A DNA stretch of 14,535 bases from the NCBI GenBank assembly GCA_007120615.1, contig SKNI01000268.1:1-14535 (forward strand), written 5' to 3'. The first letter of the stretch is position 1. Each line of letters begins with the position of its first letter. A model generated the notes under the pieces. That model was not told the DNA's origin and searched no databases. It saw only the letters and a program-made list of their open reading frames with translations. The position numbers and the translations under genes are program-made. Below are positions 6,248 through 14,535 of this stretch, one piece after another. Source of the stretch: Myxococcales bacterium. GTDB taxonomy: Bacteria; Myxococcota_A; Bradymonadia; Bradymonadales; Bradymonadaceae.

Positions 6248-9160
6248 ATGAAGATCTTTCTCTTATGGAAAACATCCTGGATCAAGATATTGATCGGTCT
6301 CTTTTTTCTCGCCGCCTGTGGTGGTGAAGAAGAGCAGGAAAGGGAGCAAACCGAGTCCGTTCCTCAACTGGAATGTGGTCCGGGGACGATTCTGGACAAC
6401 GGCCAGTGCGTGGTCAGTGAGTTTGACTGCGACGAGGGTCTGGTTCCATCACCGGCAGGGGTCTGTCTGACTCCCGATCAATATTGCGGCACCGGTGCCA
6501 GCTACGACAGCACCCTGGAGCGGTGTGTGTCGGCAGCGGAAGTCAGCTGCGGGCCCGGCACCATCGAGCACGAAGGCCGCTGTGTGGTGGAAGACGCCAG
6601 GGTCTGCGGCGAGGGTACGGTCCTGGCCGATGGCTTCTGTCGGGTCAGCGAAGAGGTCTGTGGAGCGGGAACCGAACTCGAAGAGCTGCAATGCATCCTC
6701 AATGAGGGAGCCTGCAGCGCTCACGCTCAATTCGACGTCATCACCGGTGAGTGCGTGGACCTGGCGGTTCTGGAATGTGGAGAGAATACCACGGAGATCG
6801 ACAACCGCTGCATTCCCTTCCATACCTTCGCCGATGAATTGGCCGCCGATGCCGATCTGGACTACTCCGATACCGAGCGAACCATCGTCCCGGGAGACTC
6901 AGTCGGCGACAGGGTAGTATTTACGGGAACCATGGACAGTGCGGGGAATCTCTTTCACGTCTTTCCCTTCGACGGCAAAGAAGGCCAGTGGCTGAGCATC
7001 ACCATCTATCCCCGGGGCATCCCGTCGGTAGGATTTCGACTTCGGGAGGTCTTCGGCCCCTGGGAGCGAAGGAGTCCCCCTGGACTCACCAATGTGCCAG
7101 ACCGCACGGTGGTCCCGCCCACCTCCGGGCAATACGACCTTATCGTTGAAACCACGCTCTCCTCGGCTCAGGGCGGCCCATTTAGCGATCCCTCCTGGCA
7201 TTATGTCGGGGTCGTCGAGGTCATCGAGGCGCCGCAAGCCCAGCCCTGGGATCTCTTCGGAGAACCCACCGGTGGAAATCTCCAAGACCCAACGTCGAAC
7301 TGGCTCTCCGTGGAACTCGACTCCGACCAATTGGCCATCATCCGCACCCAAGATCTCGGCGTCGACGCCCGGGGCGCCTATCTGGAGGTGTGGCGCTCAC
7401 CGCTCGATTACTCCGAGCGTTTCGCGCTGCAGCCAAACTCCAGCTTCGCCCTGGAGACCTCGGGAGCCGCCTCTACTTTCTACCTGTTCTTTGACGCCCA
7501 TGAATTTCAGGGGCCTCGCACCCATTACGGGGTCAGCGCGAAGCAAACAATCACCCTGCCCGTGGACGGGACCTCCGATGAAATAATTTCCGCCCAGGCC
7601 GGAGAGGTGATCTTGCTCTCCCACCGCTCCACCGAGGCGGAGACCCTCGCGGGACGGGTCTTTCTCGCCGACGAAGAGGTCTATACCAATGGCGCGGTCC
7701 TCGCCGAGAACCGTAGCTTTTATGCGGTGGGCGCCACGAGACGGGAATTCTTCTACGCCCCCGTTGATGGGGAGTATCGGGTGGAGTTTGAGAATACTAC
7801 CGGCAATATCGTGGAGGGATTTCTGGCGACCTCACACACCACTCGGCCTCCCACCTTTGAGCCGCTGCCGGAGGAAGACTCTACCTTTGAGGCGTCCATT
7901 CATGCGGAGGACCTGGAGCGGGGCGACTGGCGCTTTGTTCTCATCGATACGCCCTCAGCCGTGCGCATTACGGGCACTGTGGAGGCGGGCTCCGGTACTC
8001 CTCATGTCACCATTTTTGATGAAGAGCGGCGAAGTCTTCGCACATTTACCGTCGGTGGATCTGTAAAAGAGTTGGACTTCATTCTCCCGGAAGAAGGGGT
8101 TTATTTTCTGGCCATTCGACCCTCCACCACAGTCAGCGGCGGGTTGACCATTGACCTGGATTCGTCCCCGGTCTCCACTCTGGAGGCCGGCGAGAAGGAG
8201 TCCTATAGTTTTGATGCCGAGATCTTCGATATTCTCTCCGGGACGATCTCTTACGCCGAAGGCAGCGCCCCCGACGTTCGTCTGCTCAACCCCGATGGGG
8301 GCGTGGTTCTGGAGCATCTGGAGATCGATACGACCCTGGAACTTCTGAATCTTATTCCGGGCACCGGCACCTTCACCCTGGAGGTGGTCAATAATGGTGA
8401 GAATCCCGCCGTGGGTCTGAGCGTCGAGTTCGAGATCGATACTCCCGTAGACACGGTTCATCTGAATATGGGTGACCAGGTCTCGATCTCACGCCCCCCC
8501 CAGGTGGCCGAAGATCGAGAGGTATTTCTCCTTCGGATTCACGAGGAGTTATTTTTCCGAGGCTCGGTCGCGGTAGGCCAACACGAAGAAGTTTCCTTTG
8601 GGATTCAAGACATCGCTGAGCCCGCCGTTACCGTTCAATCCCGGGATAGCGATGAAGTTTCGCTGGCGATCCCCGAGGTGTCGCCGGGAACCTACGTGGT
8701 GAGCGTTGATTTTTTTACCGACATCGCAGCGGGCTATCAGCTGGAGCTCGACATCCCGGTTCCCGAGGATTTTGAAGAGATCGAGATAGTGGTCGAATTT
8801 GATCCGGCGCTACACCTCGCAGAAGATGATCCGCAGACCTCGGAGATCGACATCTCCGGCTGTGACAGTATTGTGGAAATCTCGGTGACCACCGATCTGG
8901 CGGCCGGTTGGAGCAGCCATGCCTATGTGAGTCTCCTCGCGCCGGTCTTCGCCGAGCCCCTGCGAGTTCGAGATGGAGACTTCGGGACCCATCAAACGAC
9001 CTATCCCGATGACCGGGAGCCTGCTGATTCATTTGATCCACTCATCGGCCAGGAAGGCAACGGTGTCTGGATCATGGAGGCCGAAAACCGTCCGCCCTCC
9101 GGGTGGACCACGACCGCTACCTGGTACGGCTGGGAACTGCGACTCTTCTGTGTGAATTGA
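6248..9160 (+). CDS. Lipoprotein B2: Cys-rich repeats, six beta modules and divergent P-like domain
   Basis: 970 residues; ATG 6248 is preceded by GGAG (6235-6238) with 9-nt spacing. The signal peptide has lipobox L21-A22-A23-C24 followed by GGEEEQ. The eight-unit Cys domain spans residues 43-188 with exactly the same Cys spacing as B1 and B3. Over this stretch it is about 70% identical to B1 by hand count. Unit 7 is the subfamily variant CSAHAQFD. Six beta-rich modules follow; recognisable shared landmarks are EGQWLSITIYPRGIPSVGF, EVIEAPQAQPWDLF, LLSHRS, ERGDWRF and LIPGTGTFTLEV. The end (about 850-970, Cys at 872 and 968) is P-like but diverged: LLAPVFAEPLRV, DFGTHQT and LIGQEGNGVWIME. An insert rich in E, I and V (EDFEEIEIVVEF) lies just before it. 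No catalytic residues are recognised. It is likely an envelope lipoprotein made together with A2, which starts 34 nt later; the function is unknown. Confidence 0.9.
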   Translation: MKIFLLWKTSWIKILIGLFFLAACGGEEEQEREQTESVPQLECGPGTILDNGQCVVSEFDCDEGLVPSPAGVCLTPDQYCGTGASYDSTLERCVSAAEVSCGPGTIEHEGRCVVEDARVCGEGTVLADGFCRVSEEVCGAGTELEELQCILNEGACSAHAQFDVITGECVDLAVLECGENTTEIDNRCIPFHTFADELAADADLDYSDTERTIVPGDSVGDRVVFTGTMDSAGNLFHVFPFDGKEGQWLSITIYPRGIPSVGFRLREVFGPWERRSPPGLTNVPDRTVVPPTSGQYDLIVETTLSSAQGGPFSDPSWHYVGVVEVIEAPQAQPWDLFGEPTGGNLQDPTSNWLSVELDSDQLAIIRTQDLGVDARGAYLEVWRSPLDYSERFALQPNSSFALETSGAASTFYLFFDAHEFQGPRTHYGVSAKQTITLPVDGTSDEIISAQAGEVILLSHRSTEAETLAGRVFLADEEVYTNGAVLAENRSFYAVGATRREFFYAPVDGEYRVEFENTTGNIVEGFLATSHTTRPPTFEPLPEEDSTFEASIHAEDLERGDWRFVLIDTPSAVRITGTVEAGSGTPHVTIFDEERRSLRTFTVGGSVKELDFILPEEGVYFLAIRPSTTVSGGLTIDLDSSPVSTLEAGEKESYSFDAEIFDILSGTISYAEGSAPDVRLLNPDGGVVLEHLEIDTTLELLNLIPGTGTFTLEVVNNGENPAVGLSVEFEIDTPVDTVHLNMGDQVSISRPPQVAEDREVFLLRIHEELFFRGSVAVGQHEEVSFGIQDIAEPAVTVQSRDSDEVSLAIPEVSPGTYVVSVDFFTDIAAGYQLELDIPVPEDFEEIEIVVEFDPALHLAEDDPQTSEIDISGCDSIVEISVTTDLAAGWSSHAYVSLLAPVFAEPLRVRDGDFGTHQTTYPDDREPADSFDPLIGQEGNGVWIMEAENRPPSGWTTTATWYGWELRLFCVN

Positions 9161-9194
9161 GCTCAATAAAACCGCTCCATCTGGAGAACCGAAC

Positions 9195-11495
9195 ATGAAA
9201 GCGAAGTTCAGAAATCTTCTCGTCTCCCTGACGGCTCTCGGCCTGATCGCCTGTGGCGGGGAGGAACCGGCAGGGGATGAAAATCAGGCCGATGAGGACC
9301 TCATCGAATGCGGCCCCAATACCGTCGAGGTAAACGGTATCTGTGTGGCCGACGTGGAGTGCGAGGAAGACGAAACCGCCACAAGTGATGGCCGCTGCGT
9401 CTTCACCGGATATTGCGGCGACGACACCTATTTCGACCCGAACACCGGGCTGTGTCGAGCCAACGCCAACCTCCGTTGCGGAGAGCATACCTCCGAGGAG
9501 GACGGCGAGTGCATTCCGGACTTCGTCACCGAATGTGGAGAAGGCACGGTGATCGCCAACGAGGTCTGTCGGCCCTCCGAAGACGTCTGCGGGGAGGACA
9601 CCAGTGTAGACAATCAGCAGCAATGCCGACCGGTGGAAGGAGTCTGCGGGGAGGGCACGGCTTTCGATTTTACTCAGCGCGTCTGCGTACCCCTGTCGTT
9701 CATCACCTGCGGACCGGGCACTACCAATATCGAGGGCGTCTGCATTCCGAGTCGGATCTATTATGAGAATCTGGCCGAAGATGCCGACCTCGATAGGACC
9801 GCCGGCGACGGCGGTGAGATCGTTCTCAAAGACATCGGAGAGCGCTTCGTCTTCGTCGGAAATATCGATGCACCCACCATCGAAAACGACCAGCTTCGCC
9901 AGCACGAAGATCACTACACAATTCAGGCCGAGGCCGGCCAATGGCTCCAGATTGGGATCTACTCTCTGGGGCTTCCGGAGCCCGGATTCTTGCTCTTTGA
10001 CGATGCCCAGGAGGGCGACGAGAAGTTTACCCGGTTAAGCGATCTGGGCGCCGGCATCGAGACCCACCGCTACGTGGTCATTCCGGAGAGTGGCGAATAC
10101 GATCTGATCGTATCCAACCTCCCCCAGCTTCTGGGGAATCTGAACCCCGCAGGAGGAGAGGACTGGAAGTACGTCGGCTATATTGACGTGGTGGAAGCTC
10201 CCGATGCCCGGGACATCGACATCAACGACGAATTCTTCTCGGGAAATGTCATCGATCTCAAGGAAAACCTGTTTTTCATCGACGGAATCGAAGAGGACAC
10301 TTCCTTTGCCCTGGTTTTTGATACTCTTCCGCTGACCTCGGAAGCCGAAGTTCAGGTCTGGACCGATCTCAACACCCTGGAGGCGACTTACTCGCTGAGT
10401 GGCGATAATATTCTCTTTGATGTGCCTGGAGAGTCGTTTTACCTGCTCTTCGATCGTGCTCACTCCTTTGGTGGCAGTAATGATTACTCCGTCTTTGCCC
10501 AGTCCGGATCTCCTCTGGACGAGGGGCAGTCTCTGACCACGGAGATCGAGTTGGAGGCTGGCGAATATGTGGGATTGTTCCAGTTCAACACCGCCGGGGC
10601 CTCTCTTGGGGCATCCATTGATGATGCCGGGATGGCGCTTGTGGAGTCTGACGAGCTGTCGCTCTCGACCTCTTCCACCGGCGAGACCAGCCTGTACTGG
10701 TATGCCCATCAAGCCACCACGGTCACCCTGAGAGTGGAAAATACCACCGACGAAGATATCGGCCTGGTTTCCCTCTCCCATCAGGTGGGAGAGGCCGATC
10801 GCATCGATGATATCGACGGCGATCAGATCTCTTATAGCTACGACCAGGCCCTGCCCCGAGGACGGACCCACTTTATCGAATTGGACATCACCTACGACGA
10901 GCTTCTGGCCATTCGAACCTTTAACACCTTTGGTGATACGGAACTCACCTTATACGACGCCGATTATGAACCTGTGCGGACCGAAGCAAGCAGTATCGTT
11001 GGCATCTTCGAGCCGGGCCAATATTTGCTGGGCGTAAAAGCGATCAGCAGGTTGAGTAACGGATTTAATCTTCGATTCGTGGAGAGCCCGCCCTTCGAGT
11101 TCAGCGAGACCAACCAGCCCGGTCTTCCCATTCCCTACAGCAACCCGTCGGGAGTCTCCGATACCATCACCGTTTCCTCCTGTCCCGGGATCGTCGACAT
11201 CAGCGTCGACGTTCATATCACCTATCCCTATCCCTCCAGCCTTCATGTGCGTCTTCGAGTTCCCGACGGAACTTCGATCGACTTTCATAATGAGGGACTG
11301 GGAGTGGGGACCAATATCATCGACACCTTCCCATATCCCTCCAATAACGCGCTCTTATCGGCCTCGGAGCTCCTCGATCTTATCGGGACCGACGGCAGCG
11401 GGGACTGGACCTTTACGGTGAGCAATAATTCGATTTTTGAAGATGATGGCACCCTCGACAGTTGGACCCTCAATCTAACCTGTCAGGGCCAGTAG
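9195..11495 (+). CDS. Lipoprotein A2: Cys-rich repeats, beta modules and clear P/Homo B-like domain
   Basis: 766 residues; ATG 9195 has GGAG (9183-9186) 8 nt upstream. The signal peptide MKAKFRNLLVS... ends in lipobox L17-I18-A19-C20, then GGEE. Eight Cys units span residues 39-183 with exactly the Cys spacing of A1; unit 2 has lost the CG (CEEDETATSDGRC). Four beta-rich modules follow, aligned throughout with A1 (shared landmarks IGIYSLGLPEPGFL, RLSDLGAG, VEAPDAR, LEAGEYVGLFQ, LYWYA). The C-terminal domain (about 645-766, Cys 663 and 763) is the most typical P domain of the window: SSLHVRLRVPDGTSIDF, then LIGTDGSGDWTFTVSN and GTLDSWTLNLTC. In proprotein convertases the P domain stabilises a neighbouring protease. 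Here no protease is present, so it probably serves as a structural or binding domain. The gene lies between B2 and B3 and is probably co-transcribed with them. About seven lysines in total. Confidence 0.9.
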   Translation: MKAKFRNLLVSLTALGLIACGGEEPAGDENQADEDLIECGPNTVEVNGICVADVECEEDETATSDGRCVFTGYCGDDTYFDPNTGLCRANANLRCGEHTSEEDGECIPDFVTECGEGTVIANEVCRPSEDVCGEDTSVDNQQQCRPVEGVCGEGTAFDFTQRVCVPLSFITCGPGTTNIEGVCIPSRIYYENLAEDADLDRTAGDGGEIVLKDIGERFVFVGNIDAPTIENDQLRQHEDHYTIQAEAGQWLQIGIYSLGLPEPGFLLFDDAQEGDEKFTRLSDLGAGIETHRYVVIPESGEYDLIVSNLPQLLGNLNPAGGEDWKYVGYIDVVEAPDARDIDINDEFFSGNVIDLKENLFFIDGIEEDTSFALVFDTLPLTSEAEVQVWTDLNTLEATYSLSGDNILFDVPGESFYLLFDRAHSFGGSNDYSVFAQSGSPLDEGQSLTTEIELEAGEYVGLFQFNTAGASLGASIDDAGMALVESDELSLSTSSTGETSLYWYAHQATTVTLRVENTTDEDIGLVSLSHQVGEADRIDDIDGDQISYSYDQALPRGRTHFIELDITYDELLAIRTFNTFGDTELTLYDADYEPVRTEASSIVGIFEPGQYLLGVKAISRLSNGFNLRFVESPPFEFSETNQPGLPIPYSNPSGVSDTITVSSCPGIVDISVDVHITYPYPSSLHVRLRVPDGTSIDFHNEGLGVGTNIIDTFPYPSNNALLSASELLDLIGTDGSGDWTFTVSNNSIFEDDGTLDSWTLNLTCQGQ

Positions 11496-11533
11496 GGTTT
11501 TGATCATCCATCGCCTTATTTTGGATCGTTTCC

Positions 11534-11538
11534 AGGGA
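11534..11538 (+). promoter_or_regulatory. Ribosome-binding site that supports the internal ATG of B3
   Basis: AGGGA lies 9 nt before ATG 11548. A TTG at 11500 is also in frame but would add 16 residues (MIIHRLILDRFQGSFS) ahead of the signal peptide. Starting at 11548 gives 969 residues and puts the first C-terminal Cys at residue 872, the same number as in B1 and B2. Confidence 0.55.
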
Positions 11539-11547
11539 TCGTTTTCG

Positions 11548-14457
11548 ATGAATATTATATCTTCCAGCCTGCTCTTTCGCTGCTTTGTGCTGGCCTCATT
11601 TATGGGATTTGTGACGGCCTGTGGTGGCGAGGATCCTCCCGAAGACAGCGGCGATCCCGAGAGCCTCGTAGAATGCGGTGCGGGAACGGTGCTCCAGGAT
11701 GGCCTCTGCGTAGTCGACGAATTCAACTGCCCCGAAGGTCAGGTCCCCACTCCTGCGGGCCCCTGTAGCACGCCGGAGGTCTACTGCGGAAGCGGGGCTG
11801 CCTTTGATTCGGAGACCGGCCAATGCGTCTCCAGCGCCGACGTGCGCTGCGGGCCGGGCACCGTGGCGGTGAACAATCGCTGTGTTGTGGAAGGGGCCGC
11901 AGTCTGTGGCGAGGGAACGGTGCTCGTTGACGGGTTCTGCGCTCTCTCGGAAGAGGTCTGCGGTGACGGCACCGAATTGGAAGGGCTCAATTGCCAGCTC
12001 GCCGCCGAAGCCTGCTCGGCTCACGCGGAATTTGACGTAGGCACCGGCCAATGTGTGGACCGCGATATCATCGAATGTGGCGAAAACACCATGGAGTCTG
12101 ACAATCAATGCGTGTCGCTTCACACATTCGTCGAGGAATTGGCCGCCGAAGCGGATCTCGAATTCTCCACCGGAGCCACCATCGAAGTGGGTTCAGAGCC
12201 CGGGGAACAAGTTATATTTACCGGCAATCTGACCACCGCCTCCAACCTCTTTCACGTCTACAAACTTCAGGCCGAGGCCGGACAATGGCTGGAGGTTAAG
12301 ATCTACTCCCAGGGACTTCCCTCGCCGGGATTTCGGGTCCGACAGATCTTTGGTCCCTGGCAGAGGCGGGCCCTTCCGGGATATTCCAACCTTCCAGCCC
12401 GAACGATGCTCTTTCCCGCCACCGAGGAATACGACCTGATCGTAGAGACCTCGTTATCCGGGGTTTCCGGGGGGCCCTTTGGTGATGAATCCTGGAATTA
12501 CGTGGGCGTCGTAACCGTCCTGGAGGCTCCCGAAGCTCAGCCCTGGGAGCTCTACTCCGAGCCCATCGCCGGAGATCTCAAAGATACGAGGGCTAATTTT
12601 ATCGAGGTCGAGCTCTCCGATGAGGCGGAAACCCTGGTGCTACCAGAGATCGTGGGTCAGGACGCCAATACCACGTTTATTGAGATGTGGAATTCGCCGG
12701 TCGATTACGCCGGCCGTGTTCCGGTGACTCAGAATAATGCCGTCACCATCGACACCGATCGCTCCACGGCATATCTGCTCATCGATTCCCGTGATTTCGT
12801 GGGGCCTCGAACCGAATACGCTCTCACCGCCGTAGAGACCGACACCCTGGAAGTTGGTGCGACCTTTCAGGAAGAAGTCTATGCCGAGGCGGGGCAGGTG
12901 ATCTTTCTGTCTCACCGTTCCTCCAATACCGCCACGTTGACGGCGCGGGTTTATCTGGAGGACGACGAGCTCTACTCCAACAGCGTTCAGGCCAATAATC
13001 GAACCAGCTATACGGCCCTCAACTCCCGGTACGGTTTCTTCTACGCCCCCGTTGACGGCGCCTATATTGTGGAGTTCGAAAATACCACCACCAACGTGGT
13101 AACCGGGCTCTTTACCAACTCCTGGGCTGCCGACGTCCCGGTCTTTTCGGTGGATCCCGTAGAGACCTCCTATCTGGTCGACACTCTCCCCGCAGACGGA
13201 CTGGACCGAGGCGATTGGCGATTTTATCTGATTGAAACCGAAGACGCCGCTCGGGTAGTGGGAAGTGCAGAGGTTCAATCGGGGCGTCCCGACATCTCCA
13301 TATTTAACGTTCAGGGAGATCGAATTGAGAATTTCGCCGCCTTTAACGCCGGCAATATCCAGGAAGCGGCGTTTAATTTATGGACCGGGGGCGTTTACTT
13401 CATGGCGATCCGACCATTCAACACCATCTCCGGGGACATCAAGCTGGACTTTGAAGCCTTTGCGCTGGAAGCGCTTCCCCCGTCGGAGACGTACAGCACC
13501 AGTTTTTCGGCTGAGATATTTGACGTCCTCACAGGAACGGCCGTCTATTTTGACGGCGGGGCACCGGATCTTCGCCTGATCAATCCCAACGGAGCTTTTG
13601 TCTTCGAAGATCTGGCCATGGATTATGAGCGCGATATCCTGGAGCTCATTCCGGGTAGCGGCACCTATACGCTGGAGATGGTCAATCATACCGAGGATCC
13701 CACCCTGGGCTTTCAAATCGATACCCAGGTCACTACCCCCTTTGAGGTGCTCAACCTCACCGGAGGTTTTGAGCGAGACTTCCTTCGCGAGGGCGCTCTG
13801 GCCGAAGGTGAACGAGAGATGATCGTCCTTCGCTCGTTGACCGATCTCATCTTCGGGGTGGTCGCAACCTTCGGGGAAGATGAAGAGGCCCACATTCGCC
13901 TTCGGGACCTCAACACCAGCGAGACCGTTCTCTTCGACGAGGTGCGCGAGACGATCGACCTGACTTCCCGGGCGGTCAACGCCAGCAATTTCGTGCTCGA
14001 AATCGAGGCGATTACCGATATCGAAGCGGGGTACGACCTTCATCTCTCCGGCGCCGAAATCTCTCTGTTGAACTTCTCTAAAGAATACGAAGAGCGGGTT
14101 CCCCTCGAATATACGGGTGAAGAAACCGGCGGCTACCTCTCATCTCTGGAGGTCTCCGGCTGTCCTAGCATTGGAGAAGTGGAGATCACCGGAGATTTCG
14201 ATACGGCCTGGAGAGGCTATCTTCATATCTTTCTCCACGTTCCCGGGATGGCCGAACCCATCCATATCCTTCAGCCGGAGGGGTTCGGAACAAGAACTCA
14301 GCTGGTCTTCCCCGACAATATCAACACAACTGAATCCCTCGATTTCGCCGGTCAGTCCGGTAACGGAGAGTGGACCCTGGAGTTGACCTCCACTACCGCC
14401 GGTACCCTCAAGAGCCATATGACGGGATGGTCCATCGATCTGATTTGTGCTGTGTGA
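11548..14457 (+). CDS. Lipoprotein B3: Cys-rich repeats, six beta modules and P-like domain
   Basis: 969 residues from ATG 11548. The signal peptide MNIISSSLLFRCF... has lipobox V22-T23-A24-C25 followed by GGEDPPED. The eight Cys units (residues 43-188) have the same spacing as in B1 and B2; unit 7 is CSAHAEFD. In this domain it is about 64% identical to B1 by hand count. Six beta-rich modules follow, with shared landmarks EAGQWLEVKIYSQGLPSPGF, EAQPWELY, FLSHRSSN, LDRGDWRFYLIE, LIPGSGTYTLEM and ALAEGEREMIVL. The P-like end (about 850-969, Cys 872 and 967) has VPGMAEPIHI, GFGTRTQ, AGQSGNGEWTLEL and GWSIDLIC, and resembles B2 more than B1. It is the last gene of the array, 52 nt after A2, and is followed by a strong palindrome. 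About six lysines. No catalytic domain is recognised; an envelope or surface role is inferred from the lipobox only. Confidence 0.9.
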   Translation: MNIISSSLLFRCFVLASFMGFVTACGGEDPPEDSGDPESLVECGAGTVLQDGLCVVDEFNCPEGQVPTPAGPCSTPEVYCGSGAAFDSETGQCVSSADVRCGPGTVAVNNRCVVEGAAVCGEGTVLVDGFCALSEEVCGDGTELEGLNCQLAAEACSAHAEFDVGTGQCVDRDIIECGENTMESDNQCVSLHTFVEELAAEADLEFSTGATIEVGSEPGEQVIFTGNLTTASNLFHVYKLQAEAGQWLEVKIYSQGLPSPGFRVRQIFGPWQRRALPGYSNLPARTMLFPATEEYDLIVETSLSGVSGGPFGDESWNYVGVVTVLEAPEAQPWELYSEPIAGDLKDTRANFIEVELSDEAETLVLPEIVGQDANTTFIEMWNSPVDYAGRVPVTQNNAVTIDTDRSTAYLLIDSRDFVGPRTEYALTAVETDTLEVGATFQEEVYAEAGQVIFLSHRSSNTATLTARVYLEDDELYSNSVQANNRTSYTALNSRYGFFYAPVDGAYIVEFENTTTNVVTGLFTNSWAADVPVFSVDPVETSYLVDTLPADGLDRGDWRFYLIETEDAARVVGSAEVQSGRPDISIFNVQGDRIENFAAFNAGNIQEAAFNLWTGGVYFMAIRPFNTISGDIKLDFEAFALEALPPSETYSTSFSAEIFDVLTGTAVYFDGGAPDLRLINPNGAFVFEDLAMDYERDILELIPGSGTYTLEMVNHTEDPTLGFQIDTQVTTPFEVLNLTGGFERDFLREGALAEGEREMIVLRSLTDLIFGVVATFGEDEEAHIRLRDLNTSETVLFDEVRETIDLTSRAVNASNFVLEIEAITDIEAGYDLHLSGAEISLLNFSKEYEERVPLEYTGEETGGYLSSLEVSGCPSIGEVEITGDFDTAWRGYLHIFLHVPGMAEPIHILQPEGFGTRTQLVFPDNINTTESLDFAGQSGNGEWTLELTSTTAGTLKSHMTGWSIDLICAV

Positions 14458-14467
14458 TGGTAGACTG

Positions 14468-14521
14468 GGAGCGCAGACGTCCCCGTCCGCATGGAACGCG
14501 CACGAGGGACGTCCGCGCTCC
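14468..14521 (+). repeat. 54-nt imperfect palindrome after the array: dispersed-repeat-like element or bidirectional terminator
   Basis: GGAGCGCAGACGTCCC (14468-14483) pairs with GGGACGTCCGCGCTCC (14506-14521) with one mismatch in 16. The pairing can continue inward past a one-base bulge (CGTCCGC 14484-14490 with GCGCACG 14498-14504, one mismatch) to a 7-nt loop. It begins 10 nt after the stop of B3. There is no T-run after it (GAAGTACACTGG), so it is not a textbook intrinsic terminator. A GC-rich palindrome at an operon end fits a REP-like dispersed intergenic element that may also stop or protect transcripts. Confidence 0.65.
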
Positions 14522-14535
14522 GAAGTACACTGGCG

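Noticed and set aside
9117..9941. Long antisense open frame (274 codons) opposite the end of B2 and the start of A2
   Set aside because: It lies across two well-supported lipoprotein genes, has no sensible signal, motif or ribosome-binding site, and arises from codon bias of the + strand genes. The same holds for the 278-codon antisense frame at 10035-10871.
11500..11547. Upstream TTG start for B3
   Set aside because: It would place 16 extra residues before the signal peptide and break the length match with B1 and B2; AGGGA fits the internal ATG.

Overview
The window looks like a piece of a Gram-negative, lipoprotein-rich chromosome. All five large genes carry a type II (lipobox) signal peptide followed by Cys-Gly-Gly-acidic, then strings of 'CGxGT...C' cysteine repeats. 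That style is common in deltaproteobacterial/Myxococcota genomes, and to my recollection in Bradymonadales-type bacteria. The assignment is an inference from protein style only; no rRNA or housekeeping marker is present.

Layout, all on the + strand: (1) positions 1-713, the 3' part of an EamA/DMT-family membrane transporter cut by the window edge; (2) a 158-nt gap (714-871) that probably holds the promoter of what follows; (3) an array of five paralogous lipoprotein genes, 872-14457, separated by only 56, 148, 34 and 52 nt; (4) a strong 54-nt imperfect palindrome (14468-14521) starting 10 nt after the last stop codon.

The five lipoproteins form two subfamilies in the order A1-B1-B2-A2-B3 (A: 753 and 766 aa; B: 969, 970 and 969 aa). 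All share one plan: signal peptide and lipidated Cys, short acidic linker, a 16-cysteine domain of eight 'CGxGT' units, a chain of beta-rich modules resembling pre-peptidase C-terminal (PPC) folds, and a C-terminal domain resembling the P/Homo B domain of proprotein convertases, closed by a Cys pair. No protease, kinase or other catalytic domain is visible. B proteins carry about two more beta modules than A proteins. The Cys domain is itself a duplication of a four-unit block. The P-like domains appear to group differently from the rest of the proteins (A1 with B1, B2 with B3), which suggests recombination between neighbours.

The five products are best read as a co-transcribed or partly co-transcribed set of acidic, lysine-poor, disulfide-rich lipoproteins of the cell envelope, plausibly outer-membrane and surface exposed. 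Roles such as adhesion, contact or matrix binding are possible but not shown by the sequence. The transporter at the left edge has no evident functional link. This array, as a lipoprotein family without an obvious function, is the candidate undescribed system of the window.
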